Below are positions 43,440-53,504 of a DNA stretch of 64,000 bases, in pieces. The DNA comes from Adiantum capillus-veneris (lineage: Eukaryota; Streptophyta; Polypodiopsida; Polypodiales; Pteridaceae). Position 1 is the first letter of the stretch. Each line of letters starts with the position of its first letter. A program made the translations under genes and the position numbers. Where the stretch lies: NCBI GenBank assembly GCA_014529385.2, contig CM043955.1:147661140-147725139 (forward strand), written 5' to 3'. Below the pieces are notes generated by a model. That model saw nothing but the letters and a program-made list of their open reading frames with translations, was not told the origin of the DNA and ran no database searches.

Positions 43440-44650
43440 CCTTACTCTTTGATAGACCATCTCTCATTTGGGGCCCTTAACCATTGGCCCCGTGTTGAGA
43501 TAGATCTATAAGCACATGTCTATATCTTAACCCTTGTTCCCGTGTATTCTCCCACATTAAGTGATCAGTTTAATATGAGAAAATCATTTGGGTTGGATAG
43601 ATATTAATTTTTATGACATATAAGTACAAACTAGCGGTTCCAAACCGACCTGCCGATCGATCTGGTCTCCACCATTACCTTCGACGACGGATTATGGACA
43701 TGAAAAATGCACTTTCCCTTCATCCCCAGTCTCCCACACACAAATGCGCACACATCTACATAGAGGTGAAATGGTCAATAAATAGTAAGGTCTATTACGA
43801 TGGGTGCACTTTTTTTTTTTTGAAAAGTCCTCAATTAAGCTGGAATTGCATTAATTACGATGGGCCCATTTAAACAACAAGGTGAAAAGATCACATTGGC
43901 ATTTTTAGATAAAAAATAAAATAAAAACAAAAAAAAGAGATCCCATTACAAAGTAAAAAGTAGAGCTAATAACGATAGATAATAATAAATTAACTTCCTA
44001 ACAAAAGGTAGGTTTAATAAGAATAAGAAATATATTTTTTTCATAAAATGTCCTTTTTGGAGGTCTTAAATAAAAAGATTCTTTTACAAAGCAAGATATT
44101 GCAATATTTCACATCATGCATCAAAATTTTATGAATGCACTTCCAATGCTTTTTTCTTTAAGGATTTTTAAAGCAATCCAAATAAACAAAGATAAAACAA
44201 AAGAAGAAGTCAAAGGAGATTTAAATAAAGGTATCAAATTACAATGATGGAAAGATCCTTTTAAAATTTAAAAGGAAGATATAATGTTTACAATACTTTT
44301 ATTTTCAAGCCAAGGGGACATGTGTCCACCATCAGCAACCTCTACATCAATGGCTCAAAAATTGCACCATTTCTTCACCAACCCCCTATGGCCTTCTTCA
44401 AACCAAAAAGGGTCTCCATTGTTAACTTGCCATGTGGCATTGGTCACCTAGCTTTATTCAAGCTCCCAAAATGTCCATGGCCTTAAAAAGAAAAGAGTTG
44501 GATAGGCCTTTAAAATTTTGATTATTTTGTACATGATCGGACCTCCCTTTTCATGTGAACAATTGATATTTCCTTTTGTTTTCTTGTTCCTTAGTAAAGG
44601 GTTGGATTTCGTATAGCCCCCTTGGGGGTGGATGTCACTCACAAATAGAG
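43440..44650. other. AT-rich non-coding DNA
   Basis: Contains an oligo-T run (43,809-43,820) and A-rich stretches (43,905-43,940). No motif, repeat pair or plausible gene seen on either strand. Confidence 0.5.
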
Positions 44651-44654
44651 ATTT

Positions 44655-45631
44655 CATTGGGTTCTTGAAAAAGTCACAACAAAAATGAGAAGGTGGGAGT
44701 ATGCTCTTCTCCCATTCTCGAAAGGGATTAAATGATAAATGCATTTAGTCTCCCTTATATTGCCTTCACCATCCCACTTCTCAAGGTGGCTAAGTGTCAC
44801 CGGAAAGAGTTCTTAAAACCAATAAAAAGATTTTTATGGAAAAACAACACAAAAACCTCAAGGCCATGGCAGTGGGCCAAATGGGAGTTAGTCACTCGAC
44901 CATTGGACCAAGGAGGTCTCGAAATTCTTAACCCAACTACCCACAATGTGACCATGTGCGCCAAATTTATGGTCTCATTGGCTAAAGAAGACCAAGCTTG
45001 GTCTATCATGACCAAAGATATGTTATATGCAACTAAACTTGGTTCAAAAAGTGGTAAGTGAAAAGGGGTAGAGCTTCATGAAAAACTTTCAGCCCCGGAT
45101 TGGTCTAGCCTAAGGTTGGGTGGCACTCAAGGGAACTAGTGGCAGCTGGGGTATTGGAGTGGGGGGAAGAAACCAAGTACTTTAAGAACTCTATTTTGCA
45201 TTGGCCCCTTTGGTTGTCTAAAGTTTTAGGACCACCACAAAGACCCTTTTGGATTGAAACTACCAGGAAATTAAATAATAAGGGTTTGAACCGGCTTGTT
45301 CACTTCTGGGATGGTAACAGTAAGAGCTGGAAACCCATCAACTTTCTAGAAACCTAGTACCAACTAAATGGCTATGAGATATTGTTATTCAACAGCGTGA
45401 TAAAAGAGAGATTGAGTGGAATGCCTCGAGGAGATGGCCCGTAAGTAGTCTTTTCTGGAAACCCCGTTTTAAAAGCATATATCGTGCATTGATGCACGAG
45501 AATAATTGTTCTAGTCCCCCTCAACAAATTATGGAAGAGACAATGGCCAAAAGAATGGTGGGAGGAAGTCATGAAGAGCGTCTGAAAGCCAAAGTGGCCG
45601 CATTTTATGAAGATATTTCTATGGAAGGTGA
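44655..45631 (+). pseudogene. LINE fragment L1: segment downstream of RT (broken)
   Basis: Plus-strand frames encode MRRWEYALLPFSKGIK, INAFSLPYIAFTIPLLKV, EFLKPIKRFLWKNN, DQGGLEILNPTTHNVTMC, then KPRFKSIYRALMHENN and AKVAAFYEDI. In plant LINEs this is the region after the RT palm, ahead of a C-terminal zinc finger. The RT itself is missing on the left and the zinc finger on the right, where the P1 LTR starts at 45,632. Four related copies exist in the window. Confidence 0.75.
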
Positions 45632-45822
45632 TGTGGGGTGCTCAATCGACGTGATAGGTAAAGACGGTGTGCCTCACCGTGCTTTACCCGTGTCTGTCGG
45701 CCAGTGTCCAGCCACCTATATTTATCTCCTTATTCTTTATACATAGAAAGAATAAGGAGCTCTCACTCATTCTCACACTCAGCTCATACAGTGAGATTTG
45801 GGAGATCCACCCACATCATGTG

Positions 45823-45893
<71 letters not shown>

Positions 45894-45934
45894 CTTCTCA
45901 CTCTCTATACACGCATCGCATTCGTGCACTCACA
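45632..45934 (+). mobile_element. 5' LTR of P1, about 303 bp
   Basis: The probable start is TGTGGGGTGCTC and the end is CACTCACA, followed by AT and the primer site. It contains CCTTATTCTTTATACATAG followed by AAGAATAAGGAG, an inverted repeat also found in the P2 LTRs, and a (CT)n tract (45,826-45,890). The start is inferred from length and similarity to the other family LTRs. Confidence 0.65.
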
Positions 45935-45936
45935 AT

Positions 45937-45949
45937 TGGTATCAGAGCT
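45937..45949 (+). other. Primer-binding site of P1
   Basis: TGGTATCAGAGCT, an exact plant initiator Met-tRNA primer site, two bases after the LTR end. Confidence 0.9.
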
Positions 45950-47480
45950 TTGGCAACGTGTGTGTGACGGCTTCCCTGGAGACGGAAGCGACAGAGCTCA
46001 ACTATGGCGGTTTGAGCTCGGCGGCATTGGATACGGCTCGATAGTGTCAAATCTTAGCTTAGACATGTATATTCAGTTTGTGTAGAGCTTGTGTAGCAAG
46101 CCATTGCTGAATTTTGCAAAGAAAGAGCAGAAACAAGACGTGTTGTAGCTCGTTTTTGCTATTTTTGGCTCCCGAAACAGTGTTTTTTGCATATCTCCGC
46201 CACACAGAGTCGGATGGATATGATCCAAGAGTCTAGGTTGGGATTTTGGCACATTTTGGACATGATGGTGATGTCCATTTTTTGACATTTTGTGCTGAAT
46301 TATAGCAGGTATAATAGCAGCAAGTTTATGATGCGTTTTTGGGCCGAAACGGAGGTTTTCTCACACCCGGACTCGGATACATGTGATCCAGGAGTCTACC
46401 TTGAGGTTTTCGCACGTTTTGGCCATGCTGGTCATATCAGAATTTTGAAATTCTGAGAGCTAAATTTTTTGCAGCATCCTATCAACAATCTCGACATATC
46501 GAGGTTTTACTGTTTGACTCCTACAGTGTAGAGAGTGATGTGGCTTGCATCTTTGGCTATGTATGCACACTGTGGTGCTATTTGAGAGAGAATTCACCTT
46601 GTTTTTGCGTATGCAAGTGATACTTTGGGATGTGATTTTCGGATCGTTATTACACATCCAAATGCGTTTCCATGCGCATTGTTTGATTGTGTGGGACATT
46701 TCAGAGAGCTTTTTTTAGCACGGTTTTGCGCAGTTTCATGCTATGTATGCATTATGCGGATATAGTTTGAGCTAGCCATAGCTTGCAGGTAATAGGTTTA
46801 CAGGTTTGCAGTGTTTTTTGGATAGGCACACATCCATAGAGCTACTCGATCAGGAGTGAGCCAGTTTGCCAGGCTTTTGGCATTGCATGTAGACCATTTG
46901 TGGATTTTGCTACCAAGACAGTATCTATTGTCATGTGTATTTGATGAGATTTTTGATTTTTTGCTTAGTTTCCAGGGAAAACTTTGCTGGGATTTTCCCA
47001 AGATTTCTCGCCATGGTTTATGCGTATTTGCAATTTGCTCTCTAATGGTTTAGTGATCGAGTTGAATCCCACTCTTGCAGTTATCTGTAGTTTTTTGGCT
47101 TCGATTTGCGTTGAGTTTTGACTCATTTTGCAAGGGAAACTTTGTTCATTTTTCCCCGTCTTCTAGCCATAAAAGTTTGCAGTGTTATGCCATCTTGTAT
47201 AGTGGTTGATATATTCCCACTTTGACAGTGATCGAGTGTTTACTCTCACTTTTGACAAGTTTTGTCAATTTGGACACGGTTTGGTGTTCTTCTACCCACT
47301 CTCACAAGAGTGAGGAGAGGCTATTGCAGAGGCTAGTGAGCTTGACCATTTGCTCACCTTCTTTGCTTGAGACAGTGGTTTGATCTCGGGTTGGAGAGTT
47401 TTGTGATCTCGAGTATTGTTTGCCATATTTTTGGCATGGATATGAAGACACTTCAGGTTAGAGGTGGTTTTCACTCATGA
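45950..47480 (+). other. P1 leader with internal repeats
   Basis: About 1.5 kb without a gag frame. GATCCAAGAGTCTAGGTTG (about 46,221) and GATCCAGGAGTCTACCTTG (about 46,388) start two related segments about 165 bp apart. 46,968-47,093 matches the P2 leader (minus strand, about 50,410-50,290), including GGTTTAGTGATCGAGTTGA and CTTGCAGTTATCTG. Conservation of a long leader between copies suggests cis-acting packaging or translation functions (inference). Confidence 0.65.
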
Positions 47481-47996
47481 TCGCGACTGACATGTTGGCA
47501 TTGCGGCCACGATGGGCATATTAGGCGTTGTTGCTTCAGGCATATGAGGCAGCAGAAGAGGCAGATGCATGGTGCTACTATGAGGACAGATGCTAGAGAG
47601 TATACATGTGACGGGCATATCACTTTTGAGTCTAGCTTGCCTTTAGACTACTTTGTGCCTTGGGATAGCACATTGTCTACAAATTTTCTACTAGACGAGC
47701 ATGTAGTTTTTCATGTGACGCCACGTCGTGGTTTGTTTTTCTCTTTCTCTAGTCGGAGACTTGGTTGTGTGCAGCTTGTTGATGGTTCAGCATATGACAT
47801 AGAGGGTGTTGGAGATGTATGCATGTCTTTACCTAGGGGTGTATTGCTTACGCTACAAGATGTACGTTATGTACCAGGACCCAGTCAGAGTTTCATTTCA
47901 GTACCTCAGTTGCAGAGTAGTGGACATTGTGTACTGCTTGGAGAGAGGTCATTTCAGATTCATAGGGGATCACTGGTGATAGCCAAAGGTGCTAAG
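47481..47996 (+). CDS. P1 ORF, first part: zinc knuckle plus copia-type protease
   Basis: Open from 47,481 (after a stop at 47,478). It encodes CWHCGHDGHIRRCC, a C-X2-C-X4-H-X4-C knuckle, then FLLDEHVVFHVTPRRGLF, where copia proteases have LLDSGA..HVTP: the Asp is kept but Ser-Gly is changed to Glu-His. GSAYDIEGVGDVCMSLPR, VRYVPGPSQSFISVPQLQ and RGSLVIAKGA follow, the latter leading into the pre-integrase region. No capsid precedes it. The frame is cut at 47,996 by the insert and resumes at 51,875. Confidence 0.75.
47992..47996. other. CTAAG, left target-site copy of the P2 insert
   Basis: The matching right copy CTAGG is at 51,870-51,874 (one mismatch). Five bases is the usual LTR-element duplication. 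Joining across it keeps the P1 frame: AKGA continues as RSGLVYPLHIF, as in the homologous P2 protein. Confidence 0.8.
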
Positions 47997-48120
47997 TGTT
48001 GGGATAAAAGCGCTCCGTCTTTTGCCCGCCCGGACATCCAGTGTCTCACCGCCCGCCCACGTGTGTACATACCCTTATTCTTCATTACATATGAGAATAA
48101 GGAGCTCCTCACAAGACTTA
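47997..48120 (+). mobile_element. Inverted U3-R half of a P-family LTR
   Basis: Begins TGTTGGGATAAAAGCGC and includes TGCCCACGTGTGTACATACC and the ATTCTTCATTACATATGAG hairpin region. It is the reverse complement (near-identical over about 55 bp) of 48,236-48,290 in the P2 3' LTR. It lacks the U5 part and sits between the CTAAG site and the P2 LTR end, so the insert has LTR starts at both termini. Confidence 0.75.
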
Positions 48121-48343
48121 TGAGTGCACGTGTACGCAGATGCGTCCATGCATGTGTAGTGCGGTGCGTGCGGGGAAGAGGAAAGAGCACAAGCCACTGT
48201 GGGTAGAGCAGCATCACAAGACTTAAGATGAGGAGCTTCTTATTCTCATATGTAATGAAGAATAAGGGTATGTACACACGTGGGCAGGTGGCCAAACGCT
48301 GGACGTCCGAGCGAGCAAAAGACTTAAAGACGATGCGCCAATA
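48121..48343 (-). mobile_element. 3' LTR of P2, about 223 bp
   Basis: On the minus strand it begins TATTGGCGCATCG, contains CTTATTCTTCATTACATATG and ends CGTGTACACGTGCACTCA-like sequence (plus-strand start TGAGTGCACGTGTACGC). The end resembles the P1 LTR end (CGTGCACTCACA). It lacks the (CT)n tract of the other LTRs. Confidence 0.65.
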
Positions 48344-48424
48344 AGTGAGGCCTACTAGCTCAACTACTAATATGTACAAGAAACTAGGTGAGAGACTCTC
48401 TCAAGCTACACCCACTGGCTCACT

Positions 48425-49224
48425 CTATCGATCTACACGCAGTCGTATCGGCTTTGGTGATAGGTGAGAATGTGTACCCACGCTAGAGCCTGCATGTAAA
48501 TCCCGCAGACAACTTTGTATGGTCTGCAAAGCTCCACAAAGCATCATGCTAGTGTCAACCACCGTACGGCTGACAATCTCTGTTGCAAATGCTCCCACTG
48601 CAGCTGCTAGGTCGAGCCTCGACAGTAACAAGTTGAACATGAGACGCCTGAACGCTGACGAAATATGCGCAAGACTAGCTGTACTCACCTCCTCTGCACT
48701 ATCTGCAATCACTGCATCCTCAGGACTACCCATCGTGTATGGATGTGTCAACACCGACACTGGAGAAGCTACATCCCTCTTACCCATAAACAAAACTGTG
48801 CATCCTGGTGCCAACTCATCATCCTCTAACATGAGCATGTCAAAAAACTCCATATATGTCAGCTCTGTCTGTGTCTCTAGGGAGCATACCTGCTCTACCT
48901 CTGCCTGCAAAAGTCTGACAACACATGTTGTGTCTCACTAGAGCACTGTCGCTCTATATCTGTCTCTCCAGTGTCTACTAGCACGTCCTGCACAGCTAAA
49001 TGCTGTGTCTCCTGAGCATGATGGAGATCACTGGCAAAAAATACACGTCTCGTCTCTTGCTTAAAGCATTCTAGCAACAAAACCGAGACTACGTCGTCTC
49101 GAACCTCAGATACATGCATAGGATATACCAGGCAGGTGCTGGCTCTTCTGGCAATCACTAATGAACCGCAATGCATCTGGAAAGATTGCTCTCTAAGCAG
49201 TACCTGACAACCAAAAGCTACCAA
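48425..49224 (-). CDS. P2 C-terminal domain: pre-integrase start plus unknown domain
   Basis: Two frames. 49,224-48,895 contains LVIARRASTCLVYPMHVS, EVRDDVVSVLLLECFKQE, the start of the copia pre-integrase region, then departs into unfamiliar sequence (AQETQHLAVQDVLVDTGE). 48,910-48,425 continues with CSLETQTELTYMEFFDML, LEDDELAPGCTVLFMGKR, EDAVIADSAEEVSTASLA and ALQTIQSCLRDLHAGSS. The H-x3-H, C-x2-C and DDE motifs of integrase are absent. The P1 counterpart (51,875-52,345) has similar segments in the same order, so the domain belongs to the family rather than being random read-through. Function unknown. Confidence 0.6.
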
Positions 49225-49245
49225 CTATCTGACTGAGATCAAGCT

Positions 49246-49710
49246 TTATCTCAACTGAGGAACGTAGCGCACATGTCGTAGCGTGTATGACGCACCACTG
49301 GGCAAAGACAAACAAACATCTCTTGCACCCTCTATGTCAAATGTCGAACCATCGGCCAAGTACACACATGCAAGTTTCCCACTAGAAAATGTGATAAACC
49401 ACTCATGACATGGTGTGACGTGGAAAACTGCATCGCTATCTAGTAACCACTGTGGAGAAAGTGTGCTAACCATAGACAAATCTGCAAGAGGTACACTGGA
49501 GGCAAGCGTGACATCACCGTCATTGTCATAGACTGCCACTGGAACTGTCTCTCTAACATCTGTCAAAGCTGTATCTGCATCTCGCATACATTTTTGATGT
49601 TGTCTCATACGTCTGAAACAACGGCGTCTAATGTGCCCTATGTGACTGCAACGCATGTATCGGCAAGAACGAGACCGCTGTCTCTCAATGTCACACATGT
49701 CTACTGTCAT
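49246..49710 (-). CDS. P2 ORF, first part: zinc knuckle plus copia-type protease
   Basis: ATG at 49,710 opens MTVDMCDIERQRSRSCRY, then MRCSHIGHIRRRCF, a knuckle with altered spacing of the first Cys (C-X4-C-X4-H-X4-C). SPQWLLDSDAVFHVTPCHEW follows: the protease Asp-Ser are kept but the active-site Gly is Asp. GSTFDIEGARDVCLSLPS and YTLRHVRYVPQLR then a stop at 49,246, with a small deletion relative to P1. The start just before the knuckle suggests the family truly lacks capsid. Confidence 0.7.
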   Translation of the reverse strand: MTVDMCDIERQRSRSCRYMRCSHIGHIRRRCFRRMRQHQKCMRDADTALTDVRETVPVAVYDNDGDVTLASSVPLADLSMVSTLSPQWLLDSDAVFHVTPCHEWFITFSSGKLACVYLADGSTFDIEGARDVCLSLPSGASYTLRHVRYVPQLR

Positions 49711-51600
49711 AAGTGAAAGTTAAAATGGCAACAGAGTGAGAAATTACTCGACCACTATGCTAATCAATCATAAACCAACCAGTAGCTCAATAGTGAAAAT
49801 TGGTAACCTGCATGTTGTAGTCTCACGCTCGGAATATGCGTCGATGTGAGAACATGAGGCAAAATCAAAGGAAACCTGTAACCACTACGAGCATACTATA
49901 AATGAATGGCTAAGAGCCAAAGTATGGTGAGAAATCTGGGAAAATCTGACAAAATCTTCCTTGTAAACTGAGCAAAACCGCCAGTACAATCTCAACCATA
50001 AACCATGCCAAACTGGCAACAAAGTGGGAGGTAACTCGACCACTACACAATGCTCAAAAGCATGATCAATCGCATCAAATCTGACGCTAATATATGCCTA
50101 AAATCAACTCCACAATTTGCAAACTCTGCAAGCATAAACTGTGACAAATTGCTCAACTGAGCGTAAAGCGCATAACCATATACGTAAGTAGAGAACAAGC
50201 TAGCTCAAAACGCATCCCACAAGAGAAACTGTCTATAAAATATCTGCAAAAACCTGTAAAACCTGCTATGTACTGTGCCAAAACACTGCAGATAACTGCC
50301 AGAGTGGGAGTCAACTCGACCACTAAACCATCAGAGAGCAAACTGTGAATACATGCGAACCATGGCAAGAATCTGGGAAAAATCCGACAGAGTTTCCCCT
50401 GGAAACTGAGTAAAAACTCAAAAAATATCACCAGATCACATGAAAACTAGACACAAAGTGTCTCAATAAATAGATCCACAAATGGTCTACATACGCTGCC
50501 AAAAGTCTGGCAAACTGGCTCACTCCTGACCGAGTGGCTCTATGGACGTGTACATGTTCAAAAACACAGTTAACCTACAAATCTGCTACATGCGAGCTAT
50601 CTCAACTCATGCTGTATTCAGATATGCATACATAGCATGAAACTGCACCAAACTGTACAAAAAATTGCTCTCTAGCGTTCCACACAAGCTACTCGCAACC
50701 TGTAAGCAAAACCGTTGAAGAACTGGCAACTACTACCTCATCGATCGATAAACACGTCGATCGAAAAACCTGTCAAGAGTTGTGTGCACTCAAGGGAGAA
50801 ATCCACTCTGGAATGGTCCGTCAGAGCCGTTTCTGTCGGTATGTGCCGTCGAAGCCGAAACTGGAGATGACCGTCGAAGTCGTAAAGCCGGGGATGGCCA
50901 TCAGAGCCGTCTTCCGTTGCCAGGCGGAAGTCCCAATGCTATGGCCGCCTATGCTCGAAGTCGGTGTCGAGTCGTAGAGCTCGAGTCGAATCGGTGTCGA
51001 AAACCGATGCCAATGCAGAGCAGCAAATCGGTGATGTCGGTGTCGTCTCCCACCGCCGGACGGGAGTCGCTAGCCGAATAGCCGTAGACGATGCTAGAAG
51101 ACCGAACTGGGGTCAATGCCGGATAACGTCGGGCTTACTCATCGGCACGTAGCCAGTGTGTTCTCACACGGTTCGCTTTCTTTCAATCTCCTCTCACTCT
51201 CCAAGCAGTTGTGCACCAAAATGTCTTGAAAAACATAGTCTCTGTGTTTTGGATTTTCGACCCACCTGCACTCCGAATCAGAAAACAATTTCTTCTATAA
51301 AGCTGTAGATCTTGAAGAGACATACGTTTTGATAAAAAAAGGTTTTGAAATCGGAGCTTCCTAGCTCAAGTTATGGCCAAAATACTGAACAGTTGTCAAG
51401 CTGAGCGACCTGCTTCTCAGTGTCCCTAGCTCACAGAAAGCTTGATCTCTCTCTCCCCTTTTTTCCTGGTGAAGTGTAAGCCCCTATTACCTTGATCTCT
51501 GAGATCTACTTGCCGAATCTGTGTCGAACCGCCTCCAATTCGACGCTGCCAAGCACCGAACTCCGTCGCCACCGAGAGATTGTTGTTGCCGCCTAGCCAT
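49711..51600 (-). other. P2 leader with diverged tandem units
   Basis: About 1.9 kb, non-coding. A phrase like GTGGGAGTCAACTCGACCAC recurs (about 49,735, 50,020 and 50,305, about 285 bp apart), so the leader is built of old tandem units; the P1 leader contains one clear copy. The 5' end (50,820-51,160) is GC-richer, with repeated GTCGAAGTCG-type phrases. Confidence 0.6.
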
Positions 51601-51613
51601 AGCTCTAATACCA
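51601..51613 (-). other. Primer-binding site of P2
   Basis: The minus strand reads TGGTATTAGAGCTATGG, the Met-tRNA site with one C-to-T change, two bases after the LTR end. Confidence 0.8.
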
Positions 51614-51615
51614 GT

Positions 51616-51656
51616 TGAAGGTGCCGCGAGAAGCGTGTACGAGTGCAAATGCGAGA

Positions 51657-51723
<67 letters not shown>

Positions 51724-51869
51724 CCTACTATTGGGTGGAGCGCACAGCAACGTTATCTTGTTGCATCTCCTTATTCTCTTTGTATTAAAGAATAAGTGTA
51801 TATGTGGTTAAGTTAGTAGATGGGTTAGTAGTAAGTGGGATGTCCGACCAGTTGGCCTGAATCCCAATA
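51616..51869 (-). mobile_element. 5' LTR of P2, 254 bp
   Basis: The minus strand starts TATTGGGATTCAGGCC and ends GGCACCTTCA. It has the same parts as the P1 LTR: an ATTCTTTAATAC...AAGAATAAG-type hairpin and a long (CT)n run (plus strand (GA)n, 51,661-51,720). It is clearly diverged from the 48,121-48,343 copy. Confidence 0.7.
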
Positions 51870-52345
51870 CTAGGAGTGGTCTGGTATACCCGTTGCATAT
51901 TTTTGACACACGAGATGGTGTAGTCTTTGTGTATTTGCAGCCATGTTTGGAGCGAGAGACTAGGCGTGTTTCTTTGTAGATGTGCTGCATGGAGAGCAAG
52001 TTGTGCATTTGTCTTATCGTGACGTTCACGCAAACAGTGGTATTTCTGGGGATGCATAGCTTTATCAGTCATTAGTTGAGGTGACATTAGTTGAGCCAGA
52101 GACCGATGCATTGTTCTATGATACGTCTGATACGTTTGAGGGCAACAGTGTCCTTCAAACAGCTGTGTGTGATTGCAGTGGTGCTGATTTTTTGGTTTTG
52201 CAATCATTCTCAACAGATATGTCTTTGCCAGACGATGCTGACATGGTTATGCATAGTCAGGTGGTTCTTAATGAGGATGCATATGGCACGAAGGTTGCTG
52301 ACAGGGATAGGTTGACACACATACTGCATGTTTCGTCGGCTTAGG
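51870..52345 (+). pseudogene. P1 ORF, second part: pre-integrase start plus unknown C-terminal domain
   Basis: After CTAGG the plus strand reads SGLVYPLHIFDTRDGVVF and LQPCLERETRRVSL, collinear with P2 (CLVYPMHVSEVRDDVVSV, CFKQETRRVFF). A frame change then leads to FVDVLHGEQVVHLSYRDV and the open part 52,081-52,344: VEPETDALFYDTSDTFEG, VVLNEDAYGTKVADRDRL, ending THILHVSSA. P2 has SLETQTELTYMEFFDML and SLAHISSA at matching places. It is the same ORF as 47,481-47,996, interrupted by the P2 insert. Confidence 0.65.
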
Positions 52346-52365
52346 TTATAGACACTCAATTTGCA

Positions 52366-52463
52366 ATCTTCATCACCTCAAGGCTCGGCCTAAGCTTGAG
52401 GTTGTTTTGTAATTTTGTTGCTCTTGTTAATACAATTCACTCACAAATTGTGAGTTTTGCAAA
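52366..52463 (+). repeat. LINE 3' tail
   Basis: CACCTCAAGGCTCGGCCTAA...AATACAATTCACTCAC..., AATTGTGAGTTTTG and an A-run. The same ending (in reverse) is found at 54,256-54,345 and 55,700-55,790. It may be the tail of L1 displaced by P1, or a separate 5'-truncated insertion. Confidence 0.7.
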
Positions 52464-53500
52464 AAAAACAAAGAGGGGAGGGGAGGGGGTTTAAATTTTG
52501 GGTGCATCTTTGGACCATTGGATAAAGCTTGCGGATTAGCGCCACATGGAAAGCTAATGATAATATAAAAAATTAATTATTATCTCTTTAGGCTCTTGTA
52601 AAAGGGCATCGACATTTGTGTGCCTCACTCTTTAGAGAGAGACATTGAGTATTGTATTAAACACAATCTTTCTCATCCTCTTTCACTTTGGCTTCTTTTT
52701 GGACTACATAAGTAGTCCTTAGTAAAGGGTGGATTTTTTGGTGCAAATCTGGATCATTGAAAAATGTTTGTCGATTAATGCCACATGGCAAATTAATGAT
52801 AATAAACTTTATTTAAATTATTTCTTTTGAGCACTTGTGAGAGAGTGTTGACATTTGTGTACTTCTTTTTAAAGAGGGGCATTGAGTATTGTGTCAAACA
52901 TTATTTTCTATGTTTTTATAATATATTATAAACTAAATAGTTGATTGTTGTCAGACTAAAAAAAGGTAATATTTTAAACATAATATTTTATTGTGATACC
53001 AAATGTTTTCCAATACTAGTGTCACTTTCTATTCTTTCCTCTCACCAAAAAAATATATATATATCAAACTCTTTTCAATAGCTTTATGTAGGCCATAGTG
53101 AATTTTCACGTTGTTTCAATTTCTTACAATGCTTCCGGGTGTCTTTCAATCGTTATTGTTATGCTTTTGAGATATAATGTATTCTAAACAATTCATTGTT
53201 ACATCTTTTCCCAAAAACATAATATTTTATTGTGATACCCATGTTTTAAAATATTACTATCACTTTCTATTTTTCTCTCACGTAGAGAAGCCTCTCGTTA
53301 TAAAATTCTTCTCAATAGCGTTATAGTGAATTTTCACCTTGTTGTTTTTCGATCGGTCTCTTTATTTCACATCTTTAAAGTTTATAGGCCTGGAATTCCC
53401 TTTCATTTTAATAGTTTATACGTTTTGCCAAGGCTTTATGTAGGGAAATGATGCCTTTCATTATAATATTTTATACGTTTTGCCAAGACTTTATGTAGGG
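52464..53500. repeat. AT-rich DNA with serial duplications
   Basis: Segments near 52,500-52,680 and 52,740-52,910 share GCCACATGG, TTGACATTTGTG-like and GGCATTGAGTATTGTG phrases, about 240 bp apart. 52,970-53,120 and 53,210-53,350 share CATAATATTTTATTGTGATA and GTGAATTTTCAC. ATACGTTTTGCCAAG occurs at about 53,415 and 53,474. No genes seen. Confidence 0.7.
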
Positions 53501-53504
53501 GACT

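Larger units (their letters stand above)
48121..51869 (-). mobile_element. P2: copy of family P nested in P1
   Basis: Minus strand: 5' LTR (51,869-51,616), primer site (51,613-51,601), leader (51,600-49,711), zinc knuckle and protease (49,710-49,246), C-terminal domain (49,224-48,425), 3' LTR (48,343-48,121). The coding parts are collinear with P1. About 3.75 kb in all, without capsid, integrase, RT or RNase H. Confidence 0.75.
45632..52345 (+). mobile_element. P1: small LTR element, interrupted by P2
   Basis: Plus strand: LTR (45,632-45,934), Met-tRNA primer site (45,937-45,949), non-coding leader (45,950-47,480), zinc knuckle and copia-type protease ORF (47,481-47,996), then insert 47,997-51,869, then the rest of the ORF (51,875-52,345). 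CTAAG (47,992-47,996) and CTAGG (51,870-51,874) flank the insert. No 3' LTR was found. A LINE 3' tail follows at 52,366. Confidence 0.75.

Noticed and set aside
44655-52463. Simple model that L1 was one LINE interrupted only by P1
   Set aside because: The zinc-finger part of the LINE is missing between 45,631 and 52,366 and P1 has no 3' LTR, so extra deletions would be required; left open.
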